This document shows positions 9,366-17,110 of a DNA stretch of 64,000 nt, piece after piece (the stretch's first letter is position 1; each line of letters opens with the position of its first letter). The position numbers were made by a program, and so were the translations under genes. The DNA is from Bacteroidales bacterium (lineage in GTDB: Bacteria; Bacteroidota; Bacteroidia; Bacteroidales; UBA932). The DNA lies in NCBI GenBank assembly GCA_016287875.1, contig JAEEXQ010000001.1, positions 1 to 64,000 on the forward strand. The letters are read 5' to 3'. The notes under the pieces were generated by a model. It did not search any database, was not told the DNA's origin, and saw nothing but the letters and a program-made list of their open reading frames with translations.

Positions 9366-10355
9366 ATGGAGTTAACAGCTAAGTCGTTAGCAGAGATACT
9401 TCGGGGCACCGTCGACGGTGACCCCGGAGTCGTAGTAACAAGCTTTGCTAAAATTGAACACGGGAGGCCCGGAGCACTGAGCTTCTATGCCAATCCCAAA
9501 TATGAACAATACGTGTACACCAGCCGTTCCAGCGTACTGCTGGTAAATGCCGATTTCGAGCCTAAACAGTCGGTTGCACCCACGCTTATCCGCGTCGAAA
9601 ATGCCTACAACGCGGTCGCCGAACTACTCAAGTACGTCGCCGACCAGCGCAAGCTTTACCGCCGCCACCGTGCCTGGAGCTGCCGTATAGCCTGCAGCGC
9701 CAAGATAGGCCGCAAGGTCTCGGTAGGCGCCGGCACAGTCATCGGCAAGGGATGCAAGATCGGGGACTATGGCATCATACACGAGAATGTGACCATAGGC
9801 GCCGGCACCGTGATAGGCCATCACTGCATCATCTATCCCGGCGTAGTCATCTATCCCGGAATGAAGATAGGCGACAATGTCATCCTCCACGCCAACTGCG
9901 TGATAGGTTCCGACGGATTCGGGAACGCTCCCCAGCCCGACGGAAGCTGGAAGAAGATAGAGCATCTCGGAAACGTGGTGATAGGGGATAACGTAGAGAT
10001 AGGAGCCGGTACCACAGTCGACCGTGCCGAAATGGAATCCACCATCATCGGCGACGGCGTGCGCCTGGACAACCTCTGCCAGATCGCCCATAACGTGGTG
10101 ATAGGGGATAACACCGTAATGGCCGCGCAGTGCGGCATAGCCGGATCCGCCATCATCGGCAAGAACTGCATATTCGGCGGTCAGGTCGGCGTGATGGGGC
10201 ATATAAAGGTGGCCGACAATACCACCGTCGGCGCCCAGGCAGGCATCGCGGGGCCCGTACGCAAGAGCGGCCAGATACTCCTTGGTTCTCCTGCGATTCC
10301 TCATATGCTTTATATGCGCAGCTACGCCAAGTTCAAGCAGGCCGCAGAGGACTAA
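9366..10355 (+). CDS. lpxD: UDP-3-O-acylglucosamine N-acyltransferase
   Basis: Adds the N-linked hydroxyacyl chain to UDP-3-O-acylglucosamine in lipid A synthesis, from acyl-ACP. 329 residues: an N-terminal uridine-binding domain ([16 protein letters not shown] at about 38-53), then many hexapeptide repeats of the left-handed beta-helix ([20 protein letters not shown] and similar), and the conserved GSDGFGNAP motif with [21 protein letters not shown]. The C-terminal helix is normal. It heads lpxD-lpxC-lpxA. Confidence 0.96.
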   Translation: MELTAKSLAEILRGTVDGDPGVVVTSFAKIEHGRPGALSFYANPKYEQYVYTSRSSVLLVNADFEPKQSVAPTLIRVENAYNAVAELLKYVADQRKLYRRHRAWSCRIACSAKIGRKVSVGAGTVIGKGCKIGDYGIIHENVTIGAGTVIGHHCIIYPGVVIYPGMKIGDNVILHANCVIGSDGFGNAPQPDGSWKKIEHLGNVVIGDNVEIGAGTTVDRAEMESTIIGDGVRLDNLCQIAHNVVIGDNTVMAAQCGIAGSAIIGKNCIFGGQVGVMGHIKVADNTTVGAQAGIAGPVRKSGQILLGSPAIPHMLYMRSYAKFKQAAED

Positions 10356-10379
10356 ACCCGTTCATTTGAAATTATTTGC

Positions 10380-10387
10380 TATCTTTG
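10380..10387 (+). promoter_or_regulatory. Candidate -7 box before lpxC
   Basis: TATCTTTG matches TAnnTTTG, and the ATG at 10397 is only nine bases beyond. No good -33 TTTG at the usual distance. If used, it gives lpxCA an almost leaderless transcript independent of lpxD. Confidence 0.45.
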
Positions 10388-10396
10388 CGCGAAAAT

Positions 10397-11293
10397 ATGA
10401 AACAACGCACTTTAAAAAATATATATAGGTTTGAAGGGAAGGGCTTGCATACCGGTACTTACGCTCATATGGCTCTGAAGCCTGCCGCCACCGGTACAGG
10501 AATTGTTTTCGTCAGGACCGACCTCGGCGTGGAAATCCCCGCCCTGGCAGAGAATGTCACCAACACCGCCCGCTGCACGCTTATCTCCAAAGGCGAGGCC
10601 AGCGTATCCACCATCGAACATCTTATGTCTGCCTTCACCGGCATGGGCGTGGACAATGCCATAGTCGAGATCGACAATCTCGAAGTGCCCATCCTGGACG
10701 GCAGCGCCAAGTTCTTCGCCGAGGCTTTTGCCAAGGACGGGCTTGAGGAGCAGGATGCCGAAAGGGTGTACATCGAGCTTCCGGCCCCCATCGAAATCAA
10801 ATACGAAAACACCGGTTCCTGGGTGCGTATCGAACCCGCGGACCATCTTTCATACGATATCACGGTCGATTTTAATTCCCACGTGCTCGGTGTCCAGATG
10901 GCTCATTGGGATGAGTCGATGGACTACCTCAATGAGGTCTCCGTCTGCCGCACATTCTGCTTCTTCCACGAAGTCCAGTTCCTGGCCAGCCAGGGCCTGG
11001 TGAAGGGCGGAGATGTCGACAATGCCATAGTGGTGGTCGAGCATCCTGTAGATGATGCCGTCCTGGACAGCATGGCGGAGATTTTCAAGCAGCCCAGGCT
11101 GTCGGTCACTCCTCAGGGATATCTCAGCAATCTCGTGCTGAACTTCCCCGACGAGTGCGGCCGCCACAAGCTGCTGGACCTCATAGGTGACATCCGTCTT
11201 GCAGGCGGATATCTCCGCGCTCATATCAGCGCATACAAACCCGGGCATTCTATAAATACTAAGGCAGCCCTAGCTGCGATAAAATCTATTTGA
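10397..11293 (+). CDS. lpxC: UDP-3-O-acyl-GlcNAc deacetylase, no FabZ domain
   Basis: Zinc-dependent deacetylase, the committed step of lipid A synthesis. Seen: KNIYRFEGKGLHTG near the start, STIEHLMSAFTGMGVDNAIV with a zinc-ligand His, the CRTFCFFHEVQ segment, and HKLLDLIGD with further ligand/catalytic residues; the C-terminal GHSINTK completes LpxC. It stops at 298 residues. In most Bacteroidota LpxC is fused to FabZ (about 460 residues), so the absence is notable; lpxA starts two bases after the stop. An in-frame start at 10376 would lie upstream of the putative -7 box, so 10397 is preferred. Confidence 0.95.
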   Translation: MKQRTLKNIYRFEGKGLHTGTYAHMALKPAATGTGIVFVRTDLGVEIPALAENVTNTARCTLISKGEASVSTIEHLMSAFTGMGVDNAIVEIDNLEVPILDGSAKFFAEAFAKDGLEEQDAERVYIELPAPIEIKYENTGSWVRIEPADHLSYDITVDFNSHVLGVQMAHWDESMDYLNEVSVCRTFCFFHEVQFLASQGLVKGGDVDNAIVVVEHPVDDAVLDSMAEIFKQPRLSVTPQGYLSNLVLNFPDECGRHKLLDLIGDIRLAGGYLRAHISAYKPGHSINTKAALAAIKSI

Positions 11294-11295
11294 TC

Positions 11296-12108
11296 ATGGC
11301 AAAAATTCACCCTCTGGCGTGCGTAAGCCCCCTTGCCAAACTTGGCGAAAACGTTGAAATCGGGCCTTATGCTTTCGTTGATGCCGATGTCGAGATCGGA
11401 AACAACACCAAAATCTATCCGCACGCCACCATCTTTCCTTATACCAGAATAGGAGAGAATTGCGAGATTTTCCCCGGTGCCGTAGTCGGCGCCATCCCCC
11501 AGGACCTCAAGTTTGACGGCGAGGTTACCTACGTGGAGATAGGTAATTACGTCACCATCCGCGAGTGCGCTACCATCAACCGTGGCACCAAGGCCAGCGG
11601 CAAGGGCGTGACCCGCATCGGCGACCATACTCTCATAATGTCCTATGTGCACGTCGCGCACGACTGCACCGTCGGCAACCACTGCATCCTCGTAAGCTAC
11701 GTAGGTATCGCAGGCGAGACCGATGTCGACGATTGGGCCATACTCGGAGGCAGCACCGTGGTGCATCAGTTCTCCCACATCGGCAAGCACGCAATGGTGG
11801 GTGGCGGCAGCAAGGTCAACAAGGACGTTCCTCCTTATGCTCTCTGCGGACGCGAGCCTCTGTGCTATGCCGGCGTGAACCTCGTTGGGCTGCGCCGCCG
11901 CGGATTCGACAGCGACACTATCCGCAACATCAAGGACATCTACGATACCCTCTACTTCCAGGGCTACAATATTTCGGATGCCTGCGCGCGCATACAGCAG
12001 GGTTTCCCGGACAGCGCCGAGAAGGAGGAGATACTGAGTTTCATACGGAATTCCAAGCGTGGTATCGTGCGTAGCAACGATTCCCGCGAAAAGGTGATCA
12101 TCGAGTAG
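11296..12108 (+). CDS. lpxA: Acyl-ACP--UDP-GlcNAc O-acyltransferase
   Basis: First acyltransferase of lipid A synthesis. 270 residues of hexapeptide-repeat beta-helix (IGPYAFVDADVEIGNNTKIY, IGENCEIFPGAVVGAIPQDL) with the LpxA-specific catalytic region HVAHDCTVGNHCIL (His of HDC) and GVNLVGLRRRGF, plus the C-terminal helical domain. The ATG at 11296 lies just after the lpxC stop; an overlapping TTG at 11290 is less likely. The stop overlaps the wbqC GTG (TAGTG), indicating translational coupling. Confidence 0.96.
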   Translation: MAKIHPLACVSPLAKLGENVEIGPYAFVDADVEIGNNTKIYPHATIFPYTRIGENCEIFPGAVVGAIPQDLKFDGEVTYVEIGNYVTIRECATINRGTKASGKGVTRIGDHTLIMSYVHVAHDCTVGNHCILVSYVGIAGETDVDDWAILGGSTVVHQFSHIGKHAMVGGGSKVNKDVPPYALCGREPLCYAGVNLVGLRRRGFDSDTIRNIKDIYDTLYFQGYNISDACARIQQGFPDSAEKEEILSFIRNSKRGIVRSNDSREKVIIE

Positions 12109-12878
12109 TGCTGCTGTCGACGGCATACTTTCCACCCATAGAATACTTCGCTATACTGGCGGAGTATTCTTCCGTTTATATGGAGGCTTGCGAGAACTAT
12201 CAGAAGCAGAGCTACAGGAACCGTTGCCGCATACTGACGGCTAATGGGCCGGAGGCCTTGAATGTGCCGGTGGTGCACGAGAACGGAACTTTCGCGTTGC
12301 CTATAAAGGAGATACGGGTGGATTATTCGACGCCTTGGGTGCTGCGTACGGAGCGTGCCATCGAGTCGGCCTATTATTCTTCGCCGTTTTTCATCTATTA
12401 CCGCGATGCTCTGTTCGCCATCCTTGATTCCCGCCCGGAGACCCTCTGGGAGCTCAACCGCCGCATAATCGATTTCTTCTGCGGCAAGATCGGCATCGCC
12501 CCCGAAATCCGCGAAACCATCGCGTTCGCTCCTGCCGGGGGGCACATCCCCTCCGAACCGGTGACGGCTGCGCCGTCATCCCTCCCATCTGTCGATGGGC
12601 CCCTCCCGTTCACAATGCCACGGGCGGCATGCCTCCCGGAGGGGATGTGCCCCCCGGCAGCGGTGGCGGAGGATTACCGGAGCGTGATCCATCCGAAGAG
12701 GCCGAATACGATAATGCGGGACCTGGGCCTGGAGCGGCCCTACTGGCAGGTATTCCGCGACAAATTCGGCTTCGTCCCCGGCCTGTCCATAATGGACCTC
12801 CTGTTCAACGAAGGCCCCGAGTCTATCTGCTGGCTAAGAAGAACTTCTGCTGGTGCCGGAAATGGGCGTAAATTGTAA
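12108..12878 (+). CDS. WbqC-family protein with inserted repeat
   Basis: 256 residues of the WbqC-like family, found in surface-polysaccharide and lipid A loci; the biochemical role is poorly defined. Family features are the STAYFPPIEYF start, EACENYQKQSYRNRC, and the C-terminal VIHPKRPN and FNEGPESICWL. Residues about 142-184 are foreign to the family: they are encoded by a 129-base palindromic element (12532-12660) that keeps the frame. The last codons and TAA stop are supplied by the left arm of a second repeat (12864-12977). GTG start coupled to lpxA. Confidence 0.85.
   Translation: MLLSTAYFPPIEYFAILAEYSSVYMEACENYQKQSYRNRCRILTANGPEALNVPVVHENGTFALPIKEIRVDYSTPWVLRTERAIESAYYSSPFFIYYRDALFAILDSRPETLWELNRRIIDFFCGKIGIAPEIRETIAFAPAGGHIPSEPVTAAPSSLPSVDGPLPFTMPRAACLPEGMCPPAAVAEDYRSVIHPKRPNTIMRDLGLERPYWQVFRDKFGFVPGLSIMDLLFNEGPESICWLRRTSAGAGNGRKL
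12532..12660 (+). repeat. In-frame palindromic element in wbqC
   Basis: 129 bases (43 codons) bounded by perfect 24-base inverted repeats (12532-12555 and 12637-12660; core GGGGATGTGCCCCCC on the right). Internally there are further hairpins, GACGGC-TGC-GCCGTC and CCCATC-TGTC-GATGGG. Layout matches the elements in polA, rsmG and the HhH gene although most of the internal sequence differs. Confidence 0.85.
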
Positions 12879-12977
12879 AGTGTTGTGTATTAGGTAAATA
12901 CGCAAAACCGCCTATGCAAATCTGCATAGGCGGTTTTGCGTAAACGGCTGATGGTTAGCTGGTTACAATTTACGCCC
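12864..12977. repeat. Family-2 hairpin element, copy 2
   Basis: 114 bases. Outer arms are a perfect 15-base inverted repeat (GGGCGTAAATTGTAA / TTACAATTTACGCCC). The central hairpin 12901-12940 has an 18-base-pair perfect stem with loop AATC. Left spacer has TATTAGGTAAATA, right spacer GGCTGATGGTTAGCTGG, similar to the copies at 51.3, 52.4 and 59.0 kb. The left arm overlaps the wbqC stop. It sits about 170 bases upstream of the first Y1 gene. Confidence 0.85.
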
Positions 12978-12988
12978 TCTGTATCGTC

Positions 12989-13031
12989 CTGAAAAAAGTT
13001 TACTGCCCACACTGAAAAAAGTTTACTGCCC
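12989..13031. repeat. Two tandem 20-base repeats
   Basis: CTGAAAAAAGTTTACTGCCC occurs at 12989-13008 and again at 13012-13031, three bases apart. No gene or further copy recognised. Could be a remnant of a mobile-element end or a binding site upstream of the Y1 gene. The rest of 12978-13144 shows no gene. Confidence 0.7.
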
Positions 13032-13144
13032 GTCCCGAATAACACAGCCCAGCACTTTCAAAACTCATTAAAAATGACGAACTTAGCGAAGCCTTGCATC
13101 GCCGAGGCTTAATCGTTAGAGTGTGGCGTCTAGAATATGATGGA

Positions 13145-14080
13145 ATGAAGAGGAGGAAAAGATTTTTTTTGAAAGGAATAGTTAACCACGTCTATCAAAG
13201 GGCGGTGGATGGTTTCCTGTTATTCTACAGCGTAAGCGACTATTTAATCTACTTTACAAGGATGTGTGTCCTTGCGGTCAAGTACAGGATCCGCATATTG
13301 GCGGTGTCCATAATGCCGGATCATGTCCACCTGTCGCTAATCGCAGAGAGTATGTCGGATTTCTCCAGTTTTATGAGAGAGCTTACCGCTTCTTTTTCAA
13401 CGGAGAATAATAAAGTGTGCCACCGGAGCGGGCAGTTGTTCGAAAGCCCTTTCGGAAGCGCAGTTAAAAAGGGTGATAAAAAAGCCCGTTCCAATCTCCT
13501 GTATGTAAACAATAATGGGCCGGAGCGGCGTCTTGGCAAATATGCGGAGCAGTATCGTTGGAACTTTCTCTCCTATTACGATAATAGTAATCCTTTTTCC
13601 GAGCCTATCGTCGTCCGTAAAGCTTCCTGGCCTATGAAGAAGGCCATGCGCGAGGTCCTTTCTATGAAGAATAAGGAAGAAGCTTTGAATTACCGGCAAT
13701 TACAAAGATTATTCAAGCCACTTGACCGAAAGGAAAAAGAACAACTCACCGACTTCATAATCAACACTTACAATGTGCTGGACTATGCTTCTGCAATCCG
13801 TTTCTTCGATACTTTCGAGGAAATGATAATTGCATTACATAGCGATACCGGAAGTGAAAATGATATCAATGAAGTTTTTGTAGGTCGGTCCGATGCCTGT
13901 TTCGCCAAAATGATTTCTTTTTGTATGGATTACCTGCAACTGGAGGATATCCATGATGTCCTAGCTTTGGACATTGAAAAGAAATTCGATTTGTTCCGTT
14001 TACTGAGCGCTAAAACCGATGCTTTACCTGAGCAAGTTGCTGCTTTTCTTCGGATTCCGGTAAAAAAGCTGATTCAGTAA
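13145..14080 (+). CDS. Y1 (HUH) transposase-like protein, copy A
   Basis: 311 residues. The N-terminal half is the IS200/REP-associated Y1 transposase fold: the HUH metal motif is HVH at residues 60-62 (PDHVHL), and the catalytic tyrosine is probably Tyr120 (LLYVNNNG, the equivalent of the YIxxNPV motif), followed by QYRWNFLSY. The C-terminal half is an extra domain of about 160 residues shared with the second copy at 51.5 kb (EQLTDFIINTYN, TGSENDINEVF). Such enzymes nick and join hairpin-bearing single-stranded DNA. A family-2 hairpin lies upstream. Start at 13145 is my choice; 13094 is possible. Confidence 0.82.
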   Translation: MKRRKRFFLKGIVNHVYQRAVDGFLLFYSVSDYLIYFTRMCVLAVKYRIRILAVSIMPDHVHLSLIAESMSDFSSFMRELTASFSTENNKVCHRSGQLFESPFGSAVKKGDKKARSNLLYVNNNGPERRLGKYAEQYRWNFLSYYDNSNPFSEPIVVRKASWPMKKAMREVLSMKNKEEALNYRQLQRLFKPLDRKEKEQLTDFIINTYNVLDYASAIRFFDTFEEMIIALHSDTGSENDINEVFVGRSDACFAKMISFCMDYLQLEDIHDVLALDIEKKFDLFRLLSAKTDALPEQVAAFLRIPVKKLIQ

Positions 14081-14081
14081 T

Positions 14082-15419
14082 CTAGGAGCCAAGTTTACGG
14101 CAGGCCATAAGGAGCCGGCCTACGGAAGTCCCGACAGCAAAAATATGGCCGTTTGAAGGAGTGGCGGTCTGACTTTTCTTCTTCCCCAAAGCAAGTTTCT
14201 GACGCAGGGCATCGCTGTTGATGGGCAGGGCGCGGGCGGTGACGTCGGCTCCGGGCCAGCGGGCGGCGAAGTCGCGTATGGACTGATTCCCGAAGGGCGC
14301 TGTTTCCAGGATTTCGTAGAATTTCCCGAAGGGGGCAAGGGCCCCGGAGATGGCAGAATCAGCGGAAAGCTGGCTGCCGCAGTACAGGTGGGCATCCTTC
14401 CCAAGTTTCTCGAGGCCGAAACGCGCGGAAATCAGATTGAATGCTCCACTTTTGGAGAGTGCGGCCCCGGGTTCGAAAAGGATCTGGCCGGGTTCGGGCT
14501 CCCGGGAGATGAAAGCGGGCTCGGCCGCTTTTTCTTCGCCGAGGGTAAAACGGATATCGCCGGTGGAGCCTGGCGGAACGGAGCGGCCGGCGTTCCCTAC
14601 AACCAGCGTACATTCCCCGTCGAAGCCAGGCTCCATCAGCAGGAGCAGCTCCTTGCATTCGCCGTCGGCCTCCACGATATGCAGTTCCTTCACATTATGG
14701 AACTTTCTGAGCATCAGGGAGATATCTGCCATTGGAGAGAGTTTGACCAGCAGGCGGCATCCTCTGTCCAGTATAATATCCTGCAGGGCCAGGATGTCCG
14801 GGGAACAGTCTTCGGGGAGAAAGACCTTGCGGCCTCCGCTGCGGCGGGCGGGATCGGCGAATACCAGGTCGGGCCGGAAGGCGTCCAGCAGCCCAGGCAG
14901 TGTCGAAGGGGAGATGCAGACCTTGCTGAATTCGACATTGCCGCATCCGAGACGGGACAGATTGGCCTGAGCTGCCTCGAAAAGCGGGGGATTCATCTCA
15001 TTGTACAGTACGGCGGATGCCACTTTCGAAAACTGCCAGCAATCCACCCCCAGACCTCCGGTCAGATCCGCTATACGTATATCGCCGTCGGGATTATCCC
15101 GCCGCGGCCAGGGGTGCTGTGCGCGGAAGTTTTTTGAGCGGGCCTCGTGCGTGGCGGTAGCGGAGCGCACAGCACCCCTGACCACGGCGGCTTTATACGC
15201 GGCGGTGGCGGTGCTGCTGCACTGCTCGGCACTAAGGGAAAGCGGACAGATGATGGCAGGATCGGCATACCACTCGCTCACCTTGAAACGCAACTTGCGC
15301 CGGGCCGAAATGCACTCCGCCGCAAGAGCGACGTCGATACCCGGCCAGCGGTCCCGATGCAGCACCAGCGACGACAGATCGTCGTTTTCGTGCTCGATTA
15401 TGAAATCGCATAAATCCAC
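14082..15419 (-). CDS. THUMP-like class I SAM methyltransferase
   Basis: 445 residues, resembling the PG_1098-type family of Bacteroidota: an N-terminal helical part, a Rossmann methyltransferase domain with motif I DLTGGLGVDCWQFSK and VFADPARR, then a THUMP-like/ferredoxin-like C-terminus (LPINSDALRQKLALGKKK, HIFAVGTSVG). Likely an RNA or protein methyltransferase; substrate unknown. The only in-frame start near the N-terminus is a GTG at 15419. Residues about 77-107, just before motif I, are encoded by a palindromic insertion (15099-15190). It converges with the Y1 gene, ending one base from its stop. Confidence 0.8.
   Translation of the reverse strand: MDLCDFIIEHENDDLSSLVLHRDRWPGIDVALAAECISARRKLRFKVSEWYADPAIICPLSLSAEQCSSTATAAYKAAVVRGAVRSATATHEARSKNFRAQHPWPRRDNPDGDIRIADLTGGLGVDCWQFSKVASAVLYNEMNPPLFEAAQANLSRLGCGNVEFSKVCISPSTLPGLLDAFRPDLVFADPARRSGGRKVFLPEDCSPDILALQDIILDRGCRLLVKLSPMADISLMLRKFHNVKELHIVEADGECKELLLLMEPGFDGECTLVVGNAGRSVPPGSTGDIRFTLGEEKAAEPAFISREPEPGQILFEPGAALSKSGAFNLISARFGLEKLGKDAHLYCGSQLSADSAISGALAPFGKFYEILETAPFGNQSIRDFAARWPGADVTARALPINSDALRQKLALGKKKSQTATPSNGHIFAVGTSVGRLLMACRKLGS
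15099..15190 (-). repeat. In-frame palindrome in the methyltransferase gene
   Basis: A perfect 16-base inverted repeat, CAGGGGTGCTGTGCGC (15109-15124) and its complement (15165-15180), extended outward by ten more mostly paired bases (CCGCCGCGGC against ACCACGGCGG). The 92-base unit lies between the N-terminal region and motif I. Similar in layout to the elements in wbqC, polA, rsmG and the HhH gene, but I see no clear core identity, so membership in that family is uncertain. Confidence 0.6.
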
Positions 15420-15437
15420 GCACGAATGTAGGCTATT

Positions 15438-15468
15438 TTTGTTTTTTATCCAAAATTTCTTAACTTTG
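15438..15468 (+). promoter_or_regulatory. Promoter of the rimP-nusA-infB operon
   Basis: TTTG (15438-15441), exactly 19 bases, then TAACTTTG (15461-15468): a full match to the phylum consensus. Predicted transcription start near 15475, giving a leader of about 45 bases. Confidence 0.8.
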
Positions 15469-15481
15469 CACTCGTGAACGA

Positions 15482-15511
15482 GATAGAGGCCGCAAGGTCC
15501 TCTATTTTTTG
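15482..15511 (+). terminator. Leader hairpin with U-run before rimP
   Basis: ATAGAGGCC-GCAA-GGTCCTCTAT (one bulge) followed by TTTTTTG lies between promoter and start codon. It looks like an intrinsic terminator, so it may attenuate the operon, which includes the termination factor NusA. Attenuation is inference. Confidence 0.55.
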
Positions 15512-15519
15512 TTGTGATT

Positions 15520-15780
15520 ATGGAAAAGAAAGAACTTCAGCCAGTACTGGAAAAGGCCGCCGCAGAGCGCGCCTGCAGCATCGTCGCCCTCGAACTCGAC
15601 GACGACAACAACATCGAGGTAACCATCGACAAGGAAGGCGGGGCCGACCTCGCCGACTGCGAATACGTGCATCGCGCCGTGCTCGCAGCCTTCGACCGCG
15701 ACATCGAAGACTATGCCCTTACGGTAGGCTCCGCGGGCATCAGCTCCGAAGAAGCCGACCAGATGCTGTCCCGTGACTAA
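15520..15780 (+). CDS. rimP: Ribosome maturation factor RimP, N-terminal domain only
   Basis: 86 residues. It aligns by eye with the N-terminal alpha/beta domain of RimP, which helps 30S assembly: IVALELDDDNNIEVTIDKEG, DCEYVHRAVLAAFDR and the signature LTVGSAGIS near the end. Typical RimP is about 150 residues with a C-terminal SH3-like domain; here the reading frame stops right after the N-terminal domain and nusA starts 18 bases later, so the C-terminal domain is truly missing. The rimP-nusA-infB order supports the call. A GTG at 15514 is an alternative start. Confidence 0.85.
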   Translation: MEKKELQPVLEKAAAERACSIVALELDDDNNIEVTIDKEGGADLADCEYVHRAVLAAFDRDIEDYALTVGSAGISSEEADQMLSRD

Positions 15781-15798
15781 TAACAAATACCAAGATAA

Positions 15799-17085
15799 AT
15801 GAACAAAGAAGAAAAAGTAACTCTGATTGATGCCTTCAAGGACTTCAAGGAAGAGAAGAACATCGACCGCCCGGTAATGATGGGTGTGCTCAAAGACGTG
15901 TTCCTTACCCAGATCGCCAAGACATACGGATCTGCCGACAACTTCGATGTCATCGTAAACGTCGACAAGGGAACCTGCGAAATCTACCAGAACTTCGAGA
16001 TTGTCGAGGAGGTGGAGAATCCCGCAGCCGAAATGACCCTCGAAGAGGTCCGCAAGGACAGCGGTGACGACGACTACGAGATCGGCGACACCTATGCCAA
16101 GAAGCTCCCTCTCGCCGCATTCGGCCGCCGTGGAATCCTGAACATCCGCCAGAATCTCCAGGGCCGCATTATGGATATCGAGAAGGCCAATGTCTATAAG
16201 AAATACTCCGAGAAGGTGGGTGAGGTCTTCACCGGCGAAATCTACCAGACCTGGAGCCGCGAAGTGCTGCTCCTCGACGAGGACGGCAACGAGCTCCACA
16301 TACCTAAGGAGGAGCAGATTCCCGGCGAGCGCTTCAAGAAGAACGATACCGTACGCGCCATCATCAAGAAGGTGGAGATGCGCAACAATACCACTCCCTA
16401 CATCACCCTTTCCCGTGTCGATCCCGACTTCCTCGCCCGTCTCTTCGAGATGGAAGTCCCCGAAATCGCCGACGGCCTCATCACCATCAAGAAGGTGGTC
16501 CGCGTTCCCGGCGAGCGTGCCAAGGTTGCAGTGGAATCCTACGACGAGCGCATCGACCCCATCGGAGCGTGCATCGGTGTCAAGGGTGGCCGCGTGATCG
16601 GCATAGTCCGCGAACTCCGCAACGAGAATATCGACGTCCTCCAGTGGTCTTCCAATCCCAAGCTCCTCATCCAGCGCGCACTCACTCCCGCGCGTGTATC
16701 CTCCATCGACATGGGCGAGAGCCCCGAGGATAAGGTGAAGGTGTATATGCTTCCCGAAGAGGTGCAGAAGGGTATCGGCCGCGGCGGTGTGAACGTACAG
16801 CTCGCCGGCATGCTCGTCGGCCGCGAAATCGAAGTCTGGCGTGAGACTCCCAAGGGAGAGATCGCCGCTGAAGAGGAGGACGACGTGGCACTCGAAGAGT
16901 TCACCAATCCCGAATACGGCCGCACCATCGACGGTTGGGTCATCGAGAAGCTCAAGGGTATCGGATGCGACACTGCCCGTGCGGTGCTTGCCATCGATCC
17001 CGAGGATCTCGCCAAGAGGGCCGACCTTGACATCGAGACCGTAGAAGACGTCCGCAGCATCCTTTCCGCGGAATTTGAAGACTAA
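15799..17085 (+). CDS. nusA: Transcription termination/antitermination factor NusA
   Basis: 428 residues binding RNA polymerase and nascent RNA. Order of domains: N-terminal RNAP-binding domain (about 1-130), S1 domain (about 135-200, GEVFTGEIYQTWSREVLLLD), two KH domains (AVESYDERIDPIGACIGVKG; INVQ-type GRGGVNVQLAGMLVGREIEV), then a short acidic helical C-terminus with a helix-hairpin-helix-like segment (LKGIGCDTARAVLAIDPEDL). The C-terminal region is shorter than the acidic repeats of enterobacteria, as usual outside gamma-proteobacteria. Confidence 0.97.
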   Translation: MNKEEKVTLIDAFKDFKEEKNIDRPVMMGVLKDVFLTQIAKTYGSADNFDVIVNVDKGTCEIYQNFEIVEEVENPAAEMTLEEVRKDSGDDDYEIGDTYAKKLPLAAFGRRGILNIRQNLQGRIMDIEKANVYKKYSEKVGEVFTGEIYQTWSREVLLLDEDGNELHIPKEEQIPGERFKKNDTVRAIIKKVEMRNNTTPYITLSRVDPDFLARLFEMEVPEIADGLITIKKVVRVPGERAKVAVESYDERIDPIGACIGVKGGRVIGIVRELRNENIDVLQWSSNPKLLIQRALTPARVSSIDMGESPEDKVKVYMLPEEVQKGIGRGGVNVQLAGMLVGREIEVWRETPKGEIAAEEEDDVALEEFTNPEYGRTIDGWVIEKLKGIGCDTARAVLAIDPEDLAKRADLDIETVEDVRSILSAEFED

Positions 17086-17110
17086 TTTTAGAAAGAAAAG
17101 GGGTTAATAT

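Noticed and set aside
15520..15798. Frameshift as the cause of the short RimP
   Set aside because: Only 18 bases separate its stop from nusA, so no room exists for the missing domain in any frame.
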